A stretch of DNA of 64,000 nt, taken from the NCBI GenBank assembly GCA_964457335.1, contig CAYWGD010000008.1, positions 48,969 to 112,968 of the forward strand. Reading direction: 5' to 3'. Each line of letters begins with the position of its first letter. Positions within the stretch are counted from its first letter, which is position 1. The translations under genes were made by a program, and so were the position numbers. Shown piece by piece: positions 16,526 to 25,600 of the stretch. The notes below the pieces were generated by a model. The model made no database searches and was not told the DNA's origin. It saw nothing but the letters and a program-made list of their open reading frames with translations. The DNA is from CAJBVW01 sp964457335. GTDB lineage: Bacteria > Myxococcota_A > UBA796 > SXON01.

Positions 16526-16897
16526 GTGCTCGCCGTCCTCTTCCTCCTCGCGGGCGGCGCCGCCGACGCGGCCCCTCCGCCCACCATCGTCGTGCGCCCG
16601 CTGCCCGCGCGGGAGCGCCCGGTGGCCGCCGCGGGCGCGTCGAAGGCCGACATCATCGCCGCGGCGTGGACCGACACGACCACCGCGTTCCACCAGCTCG
16701 GCGCGGTCACCCTCCCGGACGGGTCGGCGCTCGCCAGCCCGCCGTCGTTCACGTGCCTCGTGAGCGGGAGCCAGCTCACCGTGAGCTACGTCCGCGAGGG
16801 CTTCGTGACCAGGGACCTCCCCGCCCACGGGACCTGCGGCGAGGGCGACGCGGCCGTCCAATTCCGCATCGAGGTCGAGCCCGCGGCGAAGCGGTAG
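16526..16897 (+). CDS. Small secreted hypothetical protein
   Basis: 123 residues from a GTG at 16526 (GGAG upstream). Signal peptide (VLAVLFLLAGGAADA) followed by a soluble domain with two Cys (FTCLVSG and HGTCGEG) that could form a disulfide, and a Gly/Ser-poor beta-rich pattern. No recognisable family. It is followed 57 nt later by the MopE-repeat lipoprotein; an inverted repeat CGGCCGA/TCGGCCG (16915-16931) separates them. Confidence 0.5.
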   Translation: MLAVLFLLAGGAADAAPPPTIVVRPLPARERPVAAAGASKADIIAAAWTDTTTAFHQLGAVTLPDGSALASPPSFTCLVSGSQLTVSYVREGFVTRDLPAHGTCGEGDAAVQFRIEVEPAAKR

Positions 16898-16941
16898 TCC
16901 GGCACACGGGCGGGCGGCCGATCGTCGGCCGTGAATTGGCG

Positions 16942-16947
16942 TATCCT
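16942..16947 (+). promoter_or_regulatory. Possible -10 element close to the start of the MopE lipoprotein gene
   Basis: TATCCT lies 7 nt upstream of the ATG at 16955, leaving almost no 5' leader. The same GAATTGG...TATCCT arrangement occurs upstream of the 9085 gene (9024-9036). No convincing -35 box is visible. Confidence 0.35.
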
Positions 16948-16954
16948 CCGCGCC

Positions 16955-19246
16955 ATGCGCACCCTCCCGCTCCTCGTCCTCGCCCTGGTGGCCTGCCGCC
17001 GCGACCCCGACGACTTCAAGCCCGACCCCGAGACGGGCGTGGTCGACACCGCGGACACCGACGACACGGGGGACACCGGCCCGGGCGACACGGACTCGGG
17101 CGACTCCGGGGACACCGGCCCGGTCGAGGACGCCGACGGCGACCTCTTCACCGTGGAGCAGGGCGACTGCGACGACGCCGACGCCAGCGTGCACCCCGGC
17201 GCCGAGGAGGTCTGCGACGGCCTCGACCAGGACTGCGACGGCGTCGCGGACGAGGGCGTCACCGGCACCTTCTACGCCGACGCCGACGGGGATGGCTTCG
17301 GCGACGCCGCCACCGTGACGGAGGCGTGCGAGGGCGCGGTCGAGAACGCGGACGACTGCGACGACACGCGCGCCGACGTGTTCCCCGGCGCGACGGAGGC
17401 CTGCGACGGCGCGGACAACGACTGCGACGACGCGGTCGACGAGGAGGGGCTGACCACCTGGTACACCGACGCCGACGGGGACGGCTTCGGCGACCCGCTC
17501 ACGGCCGCGCTCGACTGCGGCGCCGACGGGCGCGTCCCCGACCCCACCGACTGCGACGACACCGACGCCGCCGTGTTCCCCGGCGCGACGGAGGTGTGCA
17601 ACCAGGTCGACGACGACTGCGACGGCACCAACGACGAGGGCGTCACCGACACCTGGTACATCGACTACGACAGCGACGGCTTCGGCTCCAGCGCCTACAC
17701 CCGCGCGGCCTGCACGGCCCCGGCCGGCTACGTCGCGACCGACGACGACTGCGACGACACCGAGGCCGCAGTCAACCCCGACGCCACCGAGGTGTGCAAC
17801 GAGGTGGACGACGACTGCGACGGCACGGTCGACGAGGACGACGCGGCCGACGCGCCCACCTGGTACGCGGACGCCGACGGCGACGGCTGGGGGGACTCCG
17901 TCCTGCCCGCCGTCTCCTGCGAGAGCCCCGCCGGCTACGTCGAGCCCGACGGCGACTGCGACGACACCGACCCCACCGTCTACCCGGGCGCCTCGGAGCG
18001 CTACGACGGCGTCGACGACGACTGCGACGGCACGGTCGACGACAACACGTGGATCGGCACCGGCGCCGACGGCGCGCTCGATGTCACCACCACCGTCGAC
18101 CTCTCCACCGACGCCTCGACGGGCCGCTCCAACCCCGACGGTGTCACCTACGCGGTGAGCGCCCTCGCGAGCGACACGGTCACGCTCGCCGAGGACGCCG
18201 ACGGCATCGCGGCCGGCGACGAGGTGCTCGTCATCAACCTCCAGGGCGCCGCGAGCGCGTACGCCAACGTCGGGGCCTACGAGTTCGGGTGGGTGGCGTC
18301 GGTGTCCGGCGACACCGTGACGTTGGACGCCCCGCTCGCGACCACCTTCGGGGAGGCGAGCAACGCCGATCTCTCCGACCAGGCCGTCGTCCTGGTGCGC
18401 GTGCCCCAGTACACCGACGTGACCGTGTCGCCCACGGGCCTGCTCACCACGGGGAGCTGGGACGGCGCGGTCGGCGGCGTGCTCGCGTTCCGCGCGACAG
18501 GCACCGTCACGATCGAGTCGGGCGGCGCCATCGCGGTCGACGAGGCCGGCTACGCGGGCGGCGCCACCGGCACCGCGTACAACAACGACGCCTTCCAGGG
18601 CGAGTCCTACGCCGGCACCGGCTGCGGCGACGCCCCCGGGGGTGTGTCGTACAACGAGTCGAACGGCTGCTACGTGGCCAACTTCGGCGGCGGCGGCGCC
18701 AACGTGACCGGCGGCGGCGGCGCGTACGGCCCCGGCGCGACCGCGGGCGACAGCTGGACCGGCGGCAGCGCCACGCCCCCCGAGGCGGGCGACACCTACG
18801 GGGACGTCGACCTGTCGCGCCTGTTCCTCGGCTCCGGCGGCGGCGGCGTGTGGTACGGCGCGAGCGACCCGGGCCCCGGCGGCGCGGGCGGCGGGCTCCT
18901 GTTCGTGGGCGCGAGCGTGATCGTCGCGGACGGCGCGGCGGCCCTCACGTCGATGGGCGGCACCACGACGCACTGGGCCACGGGCACCTGGACCTACGGC
19001 GCGGGCGGCGGCGCCGGCGGCAGCGTGTGGCTCGTCGCCGACACGCTCACCCTCGCGTCGGGCGCCATCGACGCCTCAGGCGGCCTCGGCGAGTCCACGC
19101 ACATCCGCGCGGGCGGCGACGGCGGCGCGGGTCGCGTGCGCGTCGACTGCACGAGCGTCAACGGCGCCGACTGCGCCACCACCGCCGGCGAGAGCGCGCT
19201 CGCGACCGCGTCGGAGCCGGACGCGGGGTACGTCGGGGCGCCCTGA
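16955..19246 (+). CDS. MopE-repeat lipoprotein with Gly-rich C-terminal domain
   Basis: 763 residues. Signal peptide with lipobox ALVAC (Cys14), then an Asp/Thr/Gly-rich linker (TDTD/GDTG type), then five repeats of about 60 residues of the putative metal-binding MopE type, each with a D-x-D-G-D-G-(F/W)-G loop, DCDDTDA, a PGATE turn and CDG-x-D-x-DCDG. The acidic loops should bind calcium or other divalent metal. From about residue 370 a repetitive beta-rich domain follows (DGVTYAVSAL, AGDEVLVINLQGA), then a very Gly-rich segment (residues about 550-700). Exposed outer-membrane lipoprotein is the likely location. Confidence 0.72.
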   Translation: MRTLPLLVLALVACRRDPDDFKPDPETGVVDTADTDDTGDTGPGDTDSGDSGDTGPVEDADGDLFTVEQGDCDDADASVHPGAEEVCDGLDQDCDGVADEGVTGTFYADADGDGFGDAATVTEACEGAVENADDCDDTRADVFPGATEACDGADNDCDDAVDEEGLTTWYTDADGDGFGDPLTAALDCGADGRVPDPTDCDDTDAAVFPGATEVCNQVDDDCDGTNDEGVTDTWYIDYDSDGFGSSAYTRAACTAPAGYVATDDDCDDTEAAVNPDATEVCNEVDDDCDGTVDEDDAADAPTWYADADGDGWGDSVLPAVSCESPAGYVEPDGDCDDTDPTVYPGASERYDGVDDDCDGTVDDNTWIGTGADGALDVTTTVDLSTDASTGRSNPDGVTYAVSALASDTVTLAEDADGIAAGDEVLVINLQGAASAYANVGAYEFGWVASVSGDTVTLDAPLATTFGEASNADLSDQAVVLVRVPQYTDVTVSPTGLLTTGSWDGAVGGVLAFRATGTVTIESGGAIAVDEAGYAGGATGTAYNNDAFQGESYAGTGCGDAPGGVSYNESNGCYVANFGGGGANVTGGGGAYGPGATAGDSWTGGSATPPEAGDTYGDVDLSRLFLGSGGGGVWYGASDPGPGGAGGGLLFVGASVIVADGAAALTSMGGTTTHWATGTWTYGAGGGAGGSVWLVADTLTLASGAIDASGGLGESTHIRAGGDGGAGRVRVDCTSVNGADCATTAGESALATASEPDAGYVGAP

Positions 19247-19295
19247 TACAAGTGATACATCCTCGGGCGCGCCCCCACCCGCCATCCCGCGAGAC

Positions 19296-19338
19296 CGGGG
19301 GCGTTGCGGGGGGCCGATGAGGCCCCCCGCCCCAAGAT
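19296..19338 (-). repeat. Dispersed G/C hairpin repeat, copy C
   Basis: On the minus strand it begins ATCTTGGGGCGGGGGG about 10 nt after the stop codon of the propeller gene and ends CCCCCCGCAACGCCCCC. Loop sequence CCTCATCGG differs from the other copies. Lies between convergent genes. Confidence 0.75.
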
Positions 19339-19347
19339 CCCGAGCGC

Positions 19348-21786
19348 CTACCCGGCGACCCGCTTCCTCCGCCGCGCGACGATCCCCGCCACCGCCACGA
19401 TCCCCCACGCGCTCGCGGCCCCCGACGACCCGCACATGCAGCGTCCCTTGGGCGGCGGCGGGGTCTCCTCCACGGGCTCGCCGGTGTCGGTGTCCGTGCC
19501 GGTTTCGACCGCGCCCGTCTCGTCCGGGTCGGTGTCGCCGGTGTCGCCTGTGTCGCCTGTGTCGCCTGTGTCGCCTGTGTCGGTCGGGCTGACCCAGTAG
19601 GGGAGGGGCGTCCCGGGCGCGATGGCCTCCACGGCGGAGAGGCGCGCGTTCCCGCCGGCCACGCGGATCGACACGTCGTGCCACGCCATCGGGAGGTCGG
19701 ACACGAGCCACTCGTCCTCGGGGACGGGGCGGGCCGCCACGCCGTCCACCTCCACCTCCCAGTAGGGGCTGCCCGCGATCGTCTCGTACACCGGGCGGAG
19801 CGCGGTCCCCTCGAAGGAGAACGTGACGACGTCGAGCTCGGTGAGGTCCCAGGCGTCGTCGAGCGCGCCGCCGCCGTCGTCCCAGGTGGCGCACGTCCCC
19901 GTGCAGGCGAGGCGCGTGCCGTTCATCGCGAAGCGTTGGAAGCGGGGCAGCCGGGCCCACGTGTCGCCGGCGTCGACGCTCCAGTACACGCCCTGCGCGG
20001 TGCCGACGAGCACGAGCCCGTCGACCTCGGTGGAGGGCACGAGCAGGCCCGGGCTCGAGACGAGCACGTCGCCGGCGCGCACCCAGGCGTCCCCGCCGTC
20101 GTCGGAGCGCCACACCTGCCCGTCGCCGCCGGCCATGTAGAGCGTGCCGTCGCCGTCCTGCGCGAACGCCCGGGGGCGCGGGACCGGCGTCGTGGTGGTC
20201 GTCCACGTGGCGCCGTCGTCGTCGGAGCGGTGGAGGCCGCCGTCCTCGGTGGCGTGCAGGATGCGCGCCCGCCAGAGCTCGAGCCCCGCGGTCTTGCCCT
20301 CGTCCCAGGTCGTGACGGTGGTCCACGTCGTGCCGTCGTCGTCGGAGACGAGGAGGCGGGAGGGGTTGTCGGAGGCGACGTAGAGCCGGCGGCCGGCGCC
20401 GGTGTCGCGCACGCGGAGGAGCGCGGGGGCGGCGCCGTCGAGCGCCGCGTTCAGGGAGGAGAGGATCTCCCAGGAGGCCCCGTCGCGCGAGCGGTACATG
20501 CGGCCCACGCCGTCGCTGTCGATGATCACGACGTAGCGGAGCCCGTCCTCGGCGAACACGCGCACCGCCGCGCCGCGCCCCGGCGTGAACGTGGTCCACG
20601 TCTCGCCGTCGTCGACGCTCACCGCGGCGGGGTCGGGCTGGCCACCCGCCCACCAGATCGTCCGGTTGGTCGGGTAGTCCGGGTCGGCCATCAGCGCGAA
20701 GTTGTAGGGTCCGTCGAGCCCGGTGTTGGAGCCGCGCCAGGTCTGGCCGCCGTCGTCGGTCCAGGCGACGCCGCCGCCGTAGGTGCCGACGAACAGGCGC
20801 GGCTCGAGCGGGAAGTTGGGGACGAGCGCGATGCCGCGGGCGCGGTCGATCGACACGACGGGGGCGGTCCCCCAGGTGTCGCCGCCGTCGGTCGAGTGGG
20901 CCACGCCGTCGAAGCCCGCCACGAGCTGGTAGCGCTCGCCGACGACCAGCCCCACGTAGGTCTGGTCCTCGTGGCTCACGCCGCCGATGCCGCCGTAGGA
21001 GGCGCCGAGGCCGGTGTCCACGAAGCTCCACGTCGCGCAGCCGTCCACGCTCAGGAAGTAGGCGTCGGTGGCGGTCGTGGCGTAGAGCCGGCCGTCCGGC
21101 CGCGCGAGGAGCTCCGTGACGTGGCCGGGCATCACGTCGTCGCGGTCCGGAAGCTCACCGCACGCGGTCCAGCCGCCGGCCTCCCAGCGCCAGGCGCCGC
21201 TGCTCGTGCCCGCGAACACGACGCCGTCGACCTCGGCGAGCGCCGTCGCCCCCTCGAGCCCGTCGAGGGTGGTGAAGCTCTCGCCGCCGTCGGTGGATCG
21301 CACGACGCCGCCCTCGGACGTGCGCGCGAGGAGCGATGCGCCGTCGGCGGCCCACGCGACCTCGTCGACGGCGGTGTCGGCCAGCGCCTGCGTCATCGTG
21401 CCCGCGGGGTCGCCCACCCACACCCCGCTCTCCGTCGCGATCGCCACGTCGGGGCCGACCGCGAGGCAGGTCGACGCGAGCCCGGTCGGCTCGTGGTCGA
21501 CCCAGCGCGCGCCGTCGGGGCTCACCCACACCGTGCCGTCGTCTCCGAGCGCGAGGTAGCGCGCCCCGTCCTCCGCGAGGTCCATGATCACGTCGGCCTG
21601 GAGCGCGCCGCCGGCGACCGACCAGTGCGCGCCGTAGTCCTCGGTGCGCAAGAGCTGGGTCGCGTCGCCGGGGCTGAAGATCAGCCAGGCGCGGCCGGTC
21701 GCCTGGTAGTCCTCGGGGGCGAGGAGCGCCGAGACGACGGCGTGGGGCCGGTGGGCGAGCGCAGTGGCGGCGAGGAGCAGGAGCAT
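19348..21786 (-). CDS. BNR/sialidase-like beta-propeller with MYXO-CTERM-like tail
   Basis: 812 residues from the ATG at 21786; signal peptide MLLLLAATALA. The body is built of BNR/Asp-box repeats, for example RSTDGGESFTTL, HSTDGGDTWGTA, WTDDGGQTWRGS, VSVDDGETWTTF, VSDDDGTTWTTV, RSDDGGDAWVRA and WSVDAGDTWARL, as in sialidases and VPS10-type propellers, probably two propellers. Catalytic sialidase residues are not evident. A beta-domain, then a (GDT)n linker, then a terminal sorting signal: GRCMCGSSG, a hydrophobic helix and RRRKR, fitting MYXO-CTERM surface anchoring. Secreted photosystem-repair-like or hydrolase functions cannot be told apart. Confidence 0.75.
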   Translation of the reverse strand: MLLLLAATALAHRPHAVVSALLAPEDYQATGRAWLIFSPGDATQLLRTEDYGAHWSVAGGALQADVIMDLAEDGARYLALGDDGTVWVSPDGARWVDHEPTGLASTCLAVGPDVAIATESGVWVGDPAGTMTQALADTAVDEVAWAADGASLLARTSEGGVVRSTDGGESFTTLDGLEGATALAEVDGVVFAGTSSGAWRWEAGGWTACGELPDRDDVMPGHVTELLARPDGRLYATTATDAYFLSVDGCATWSFVDTGLGASYGGIGGVSHEDQTYVGLVVGERYQLVAGFDGVAHSTDGGDTWGTAPVVSIDRARGIALVPNFPLEPRLFVGTYGGGVAWTDDGGQTWRGSNTGLDGPYNFALMADPDYPTNRTIWWAGGQPDPAAVSVDDGETWTTFTPGRGAAVRVFAEDGLRYVVIIDSDGVGRMYRSRDGASWEILSSLNAALDGAAPALLRVRDTGAGRRLYVASDNPSRLLVSDDDGTTWTTVTTWDEGKTAGLELWRARILHATEDGGLHRSDDDGATWTTTTTPVPRPRAFAQDGDGTLYMAGGDGQVWRSDDGGDAWVRAGDVLVSSPGLLVPSTEVDGLVLVGTAQGVYWSVDAGDTWARLPRFQRFAMNGTRLACTGTCATWDDGGGALDDAWDLTELDVVTFSFEGTALRPVYETIAGSPYWEVEVDGVAARPVPEDEWLVSDLPMAWHDVSIRVAGGNARLSAVEAIAPGTPLPYWVSPTDTGDTGDTGDTGDTGDTDPDETGAVETGTDTDTGEPVEETPPPPKGRCMCGSSGAASAWGIVAVAGIVARRRKRVAG
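19532..19585. repeat. 9-nt tandem repeat encoding Gly-Asp-Thr linker
   Basis: Six near-perfect units of GTGTCGCCT (plus strand), encoding the GDT linker before the sorting signal of the propeller protein. Slippage here would change linker length in frame. Confidence 0.7.
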
Positions 21787-21844
21787 CGGGCGGTGAAGTG
21801 TCACCCGAAGTGTCAAGAACCTGCAATGCCCCCGGACGGGGGGG

Positions 21845-22555
21845 TCAAAAACGGCCCTGGGCCTGCACCGTGAAGTGGTAGCCGACACCGGCGGCCTGCT
21901 CGCCGCCGTCGAGCTGCGTCATCAGCGTCACGCCCTGGCTCGCCCCGAGGCCGATGTTGGGCGAGACGTCGAGCAGGAACCCCGGCCCGGTGCGCAGGCC
22001 CAGGTCCCCCTCGGTGCCGTAGAAGATGATCTGCGTGTTCGTGTACGGCTTCACGCGCTTGTAAGGCTGGAGAAAGTAGCGGAACGCGACGCCGACCTCG
22101 GGGACCAGGCGCCCGTCCTCGGGGCCGATCGGCGTGAGGGCGACGACGATCTCGGGCTCGAACCCGCCGCCGAAGTTCCGCCCGAGGCCCACCTCGACGT
22201 AGGGGCCGGCCTGGATGCCGGCGTTGGTCGTGGCGGTCATGAAGGCGACCTCCGCGCCCACGGCGGCGCGCACGTCCCACTGCCCCTTGTGCGGGTAGCC
22301 GGGGTGCGGCTCCCGCGTCACCGACACCACCTCCTCCTTCGGCAAGGCCACCTCGCTGTTGTCGTCGAGGCGGATGCGGTAGGTGTCCCCGCGCTCGACG
22401 AGCTTCCCGCGCCACTTCGAGCCGGAGCGCGTCGTGAGCACGTCCTGGTAGCGGAGCTGCGTTCGCTTGGAGAGCTGGTTGCCGCCGCGCGGCGCCTCGT
22501 CGGTGGCGTGCGCGGGTGACACCAGGAGGGAAACAAGCAAGAGCGCAGGGATCAT
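21845..22555 (-). CDS. Predicted outer-membrane beta-barrel protein
   Basis: 236 residues from the ATG at 22555, preceded by AAGGA. Signal peptide MIPALLLVSLLVSPAHA. After a short domain with a SH3-like phrase (SKWRGKLVERGDTYRIRLDDN) it has alternating amphipathic strands (AAVGAEVAFM, AGPYVEVGLG, EPEIVVALTP, PEVGVAFRYFL) and ends in a barrel-type C terminus VGYHFTVQAQGRF with terminal Phe. No known family is certain. It sits upstream of, and divergent from, the giant synthase gene, with about 100 bp between the two starts. Confidence 0.6.
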   Translation of the reverse strand: MIPALLLVSLLVSPAHATDEAPRGGNQLSKRTQLRYQDVLTTRSGSKWRGKLVERGDTYRIRLDDNSEVALPKEEVVSVTREPHPGYPHKGQWDVRAAVGAEVAFMTATTNAGIQAGPYVEVGLGRNFGGGFEPEIVVALTPIGPEDGRLVPEVGVAFRYFLQPYKRVKPYTNTQIIFYGTEGDLGLRTGPGFLLDVSPNIGLGASQGVTLMTQLDGGEQAAGVGYHFTVQAQGRF

Positions 22556-22658
22556 GGCAGTTCCTTACGCACTGCTGCGTAACACAGGATGAATGCCTGC
22601 TCATTCGCATCACGCCGTCGCCGGGGTTAGATGCGTGGTCCCTGGGGAGACCCACACC

Positions 22659-25600
22659 ATGCCCGTCCGCGCGATCTTCTGTGTTCTTCCGGCCGAACGA
22701 GCGAACCTCGCGGCCCGGGTCCAGGCCGCCGGCGCCACGCCCGTGATCGACCTCACTGCCGCCACCGCCGCCGTGCCCGACGGCGCGTGGGTGCGCGTGG
22801 TGTCGACCGAGGCGGCGCCCGGCACCGGCCCCGTCATCGCGGCGGAAGGGCCGGCCCTCCCCGGGCGGGCGTGCTGGCGCGAGGCCACCACCGTCGTCCC
22901 GGTCCCGCCGGGCTACGCCGGCCTCGTGCTGCGCGGCCTCGGGAGCGGCGGTCGCGCCGGCGAGCTCGACGTGCGCGCGCTGCTCGCGCAGGTGCCCGCG
23001 GGCGTGCGCGTGCTGGCGGACTGGCCGCACCCGCCCGAGGAGCCCCGCCCCGAGGTCGAGGGGCTCCTGCTCTCCGACGTCCTCTTCGCGTTCCTGGCCC
23101 CGCCCGGCCTCGCCGCGCGCCTCGACCGCATCTCCGCGGGCGACCTGCTCCGCATCGGCGGCGCCTCCGTCGTCGCCTCGTCCGCCTCCCACGCCGCCCG
23201 CCGCCTCGCCCGGGGCGAGCCGCTCGAGAAGGTGGCCGCGGGCTACTTCGCGGACGACGACGCCTTCGACCACGCCTGGCCCGGCGGCGCCGGCCTGTTG
23301 CACGCCGTGGCGCTCCGGAACGCGGCCGGCACGCTCGCGGACGCGATCGCGAGCTACGGCCCCCGCGTCACCGCGACCGTCGCGGCGCCCGCGCCCGCCC
23401 CCGAGCCGGTCGCGCACGTGGACTACGGCCCCACCGAGCCGATCGCCGTCATCGGCCTCGGCTGCCGCCTGCCCGGCGCCCCCAGCGTCACCCGCCTCTG
23501 GGACCAGCTCGTGGCCGGCTACGACGCGATCATCGAGGTCCCCAGGACGCGCTGGGACCCGGCGCTCTTCTGGGACCCCGACCACTCCGTCCCGGACAAG
23601 ACCTACGCCAAGATCGGCGGTTTTGTCACCGACTTCGCCTTCAACCCGCGCCGCTTCCGCATCCCGCCCTCCGTCGCGAAGCTCATCGACCCGATCCAGC
23701 AGATGGCGCTCGAGGCCTCGGCCGACGCGCTCGAGGACGCCGGCTACGGCACCAGCAAGGAGTTCGACCGCGAGCGGGTGGCCGTGATCCTCGGCAACTC
23801 GATGGGCGGCGAGATCGGCGACGACTACACGCTGCGCGTCATGTTCCCCGCGCTGCGCAAGGCGCTGGAGGAGGTGCCGAACTTCGCGCAGCTCCCGGAC
23901 CTCGTCCGGTCGCGCATCATGGCCACCTACGAGGAGTCCGTGAAGCAGGGCCTGCCGCCCATCACGGAGGACTCGATGCCCGGCGAGCTCTCGAACGTGG
24001 TCGCGGGCCGCATCGCGAACGCGCTCAACCTCGGCGGACCGAACTTCACGACGGACGCGGCCTGCGCCGGTTCCATGGCCGCCATGCAGGCGGCCGTGAA
24101 GGGCCTCCAGGACGGCGACTTCGACATGGCGCTCACCGGCGGCGCCGACCGCTCGATGGGGGTGGCGACCTACACCAAGTTCTGCAAGATCGGCGCCTTG
24201 TCCCCCGATGGCTCGCGGCCCTTCGACGCGAACGCGAACGGCTTCGTCATGGGCGAGGGCGTCGGCATCCTCGTGCTCAAGCGCCTCTCCGACGCCGAGC
24301 GCGACGGAGACCGCGTCTACGCCGTCATCCGCGGCATCGGCGGCAGCTCCGACGGCAAGGGCAAGGGCATCACCGCGCCCAACCCCGAGGGGCAGCGCCG
24401 CGCGCTCGTGCGCGCGTACGAGAACGCCGGCATCGATCCCGTGGACGTCGACCTCTTCGAGTGCCACGGCACCTCCACGGTCGTCGGCGACAAGGTCGAG
24501 GTCGACGCGCTCGGCGAGCTCATCGGCAAGGGCCGCCGCGCCGGCCGGGGCGCCGCGCGTATCGGATCGATCAAGTCGAACATCGGCCACCTCAAGTCGG
24601 CCGCGGGCGCCGCGAGCGCGCTGAAGGCGAGCCTCGCGCTCTTCCACAAGGTGCTGCCGCCCTCGATCAACTACAAGACGCCCCGCAAGGACATCGATCT
24701 CGGGGCGGTGCCGCTGCAGGTGCAGACGGCGCCCGAGGCGTGGAGCGCGGCCGGCGCCCGCCGCGTGGGCATCAGCTCCTTCGGCTTCGGCGGCACGAAC
24801 TTCCACATGGTCGTGGAGGAGCATCGCCCGGGGATGCTCGGTTCGAGGCCGAAGACGATGAGCCGTATCACCGATGTGTCGGCCGTTGCGTCGTCGTCGG
24901 CCTCCGCTCCTGGGGGCAGGGGGGCGAGCCCCCCCGCAACGCCCCCCCAGCCCGCCGCGCCCGTGGCCCCGGCCGCTTCCGTGCAGCCCGCCGCGCCCGC
25001 TCCGGCGAGCCCCGCCGCCCCGATCGCGCCCTCCTCGGCCGTCCCTGTGCCCGCCGGCATGTGGGCCCTCTCCGCGGACACGCCGGAGGAGATGGTCGCG
25101 CGGTGCCGCGCGCTCAAGAACGGCCAGGCCTTCCCCTACGAGCCGGACGCCCCGCTGCGGCTCGCCGCCGCCGCGGCCGACGAGGCCGAGCGCGCCCAGC
25201 AGCTCGAGAAGGCCGTCGCCGCGCTCCAGAAGGGCAAGGGCTACGACCTGCTCCGTCAGCGCGGCATCAGCCTCGAGGACGTGCCGTGCGACGGGCAGCT
25301 CGCCTTCCTCTTCACGGGGCAGGGGAGCCAGTACATCGACATGGGGCTCGACCTCGCGGAGCACTTCCCGATCGTCGCGGACACGTTCCGCGAGGCCGAC
25401 GAGGTGATGACGCCGCTGCTCGGCCGCCCGCTCACGAGCTTCATCCGGCGCGACCCCTCGATGAGCGAGGAGGACCAGTTCGAGGCGCTGCGCGCCACCG
25501 AGATCTCCCAGCCCGCCACGCTCACGGTCGACGTCGCCATCCTCCGGCTCCTCGCCGGCTTCGGCGTGCGCCCCGACATGGTCGCCGGGCACAGCCTCGG

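Noticed and set aside
19532..19585. 9-nt tandem repeat as a possible phase-variable switch
   Set aside because: Unit length is a multiple of three, so slippage would not shift frame; it only changes linker length.
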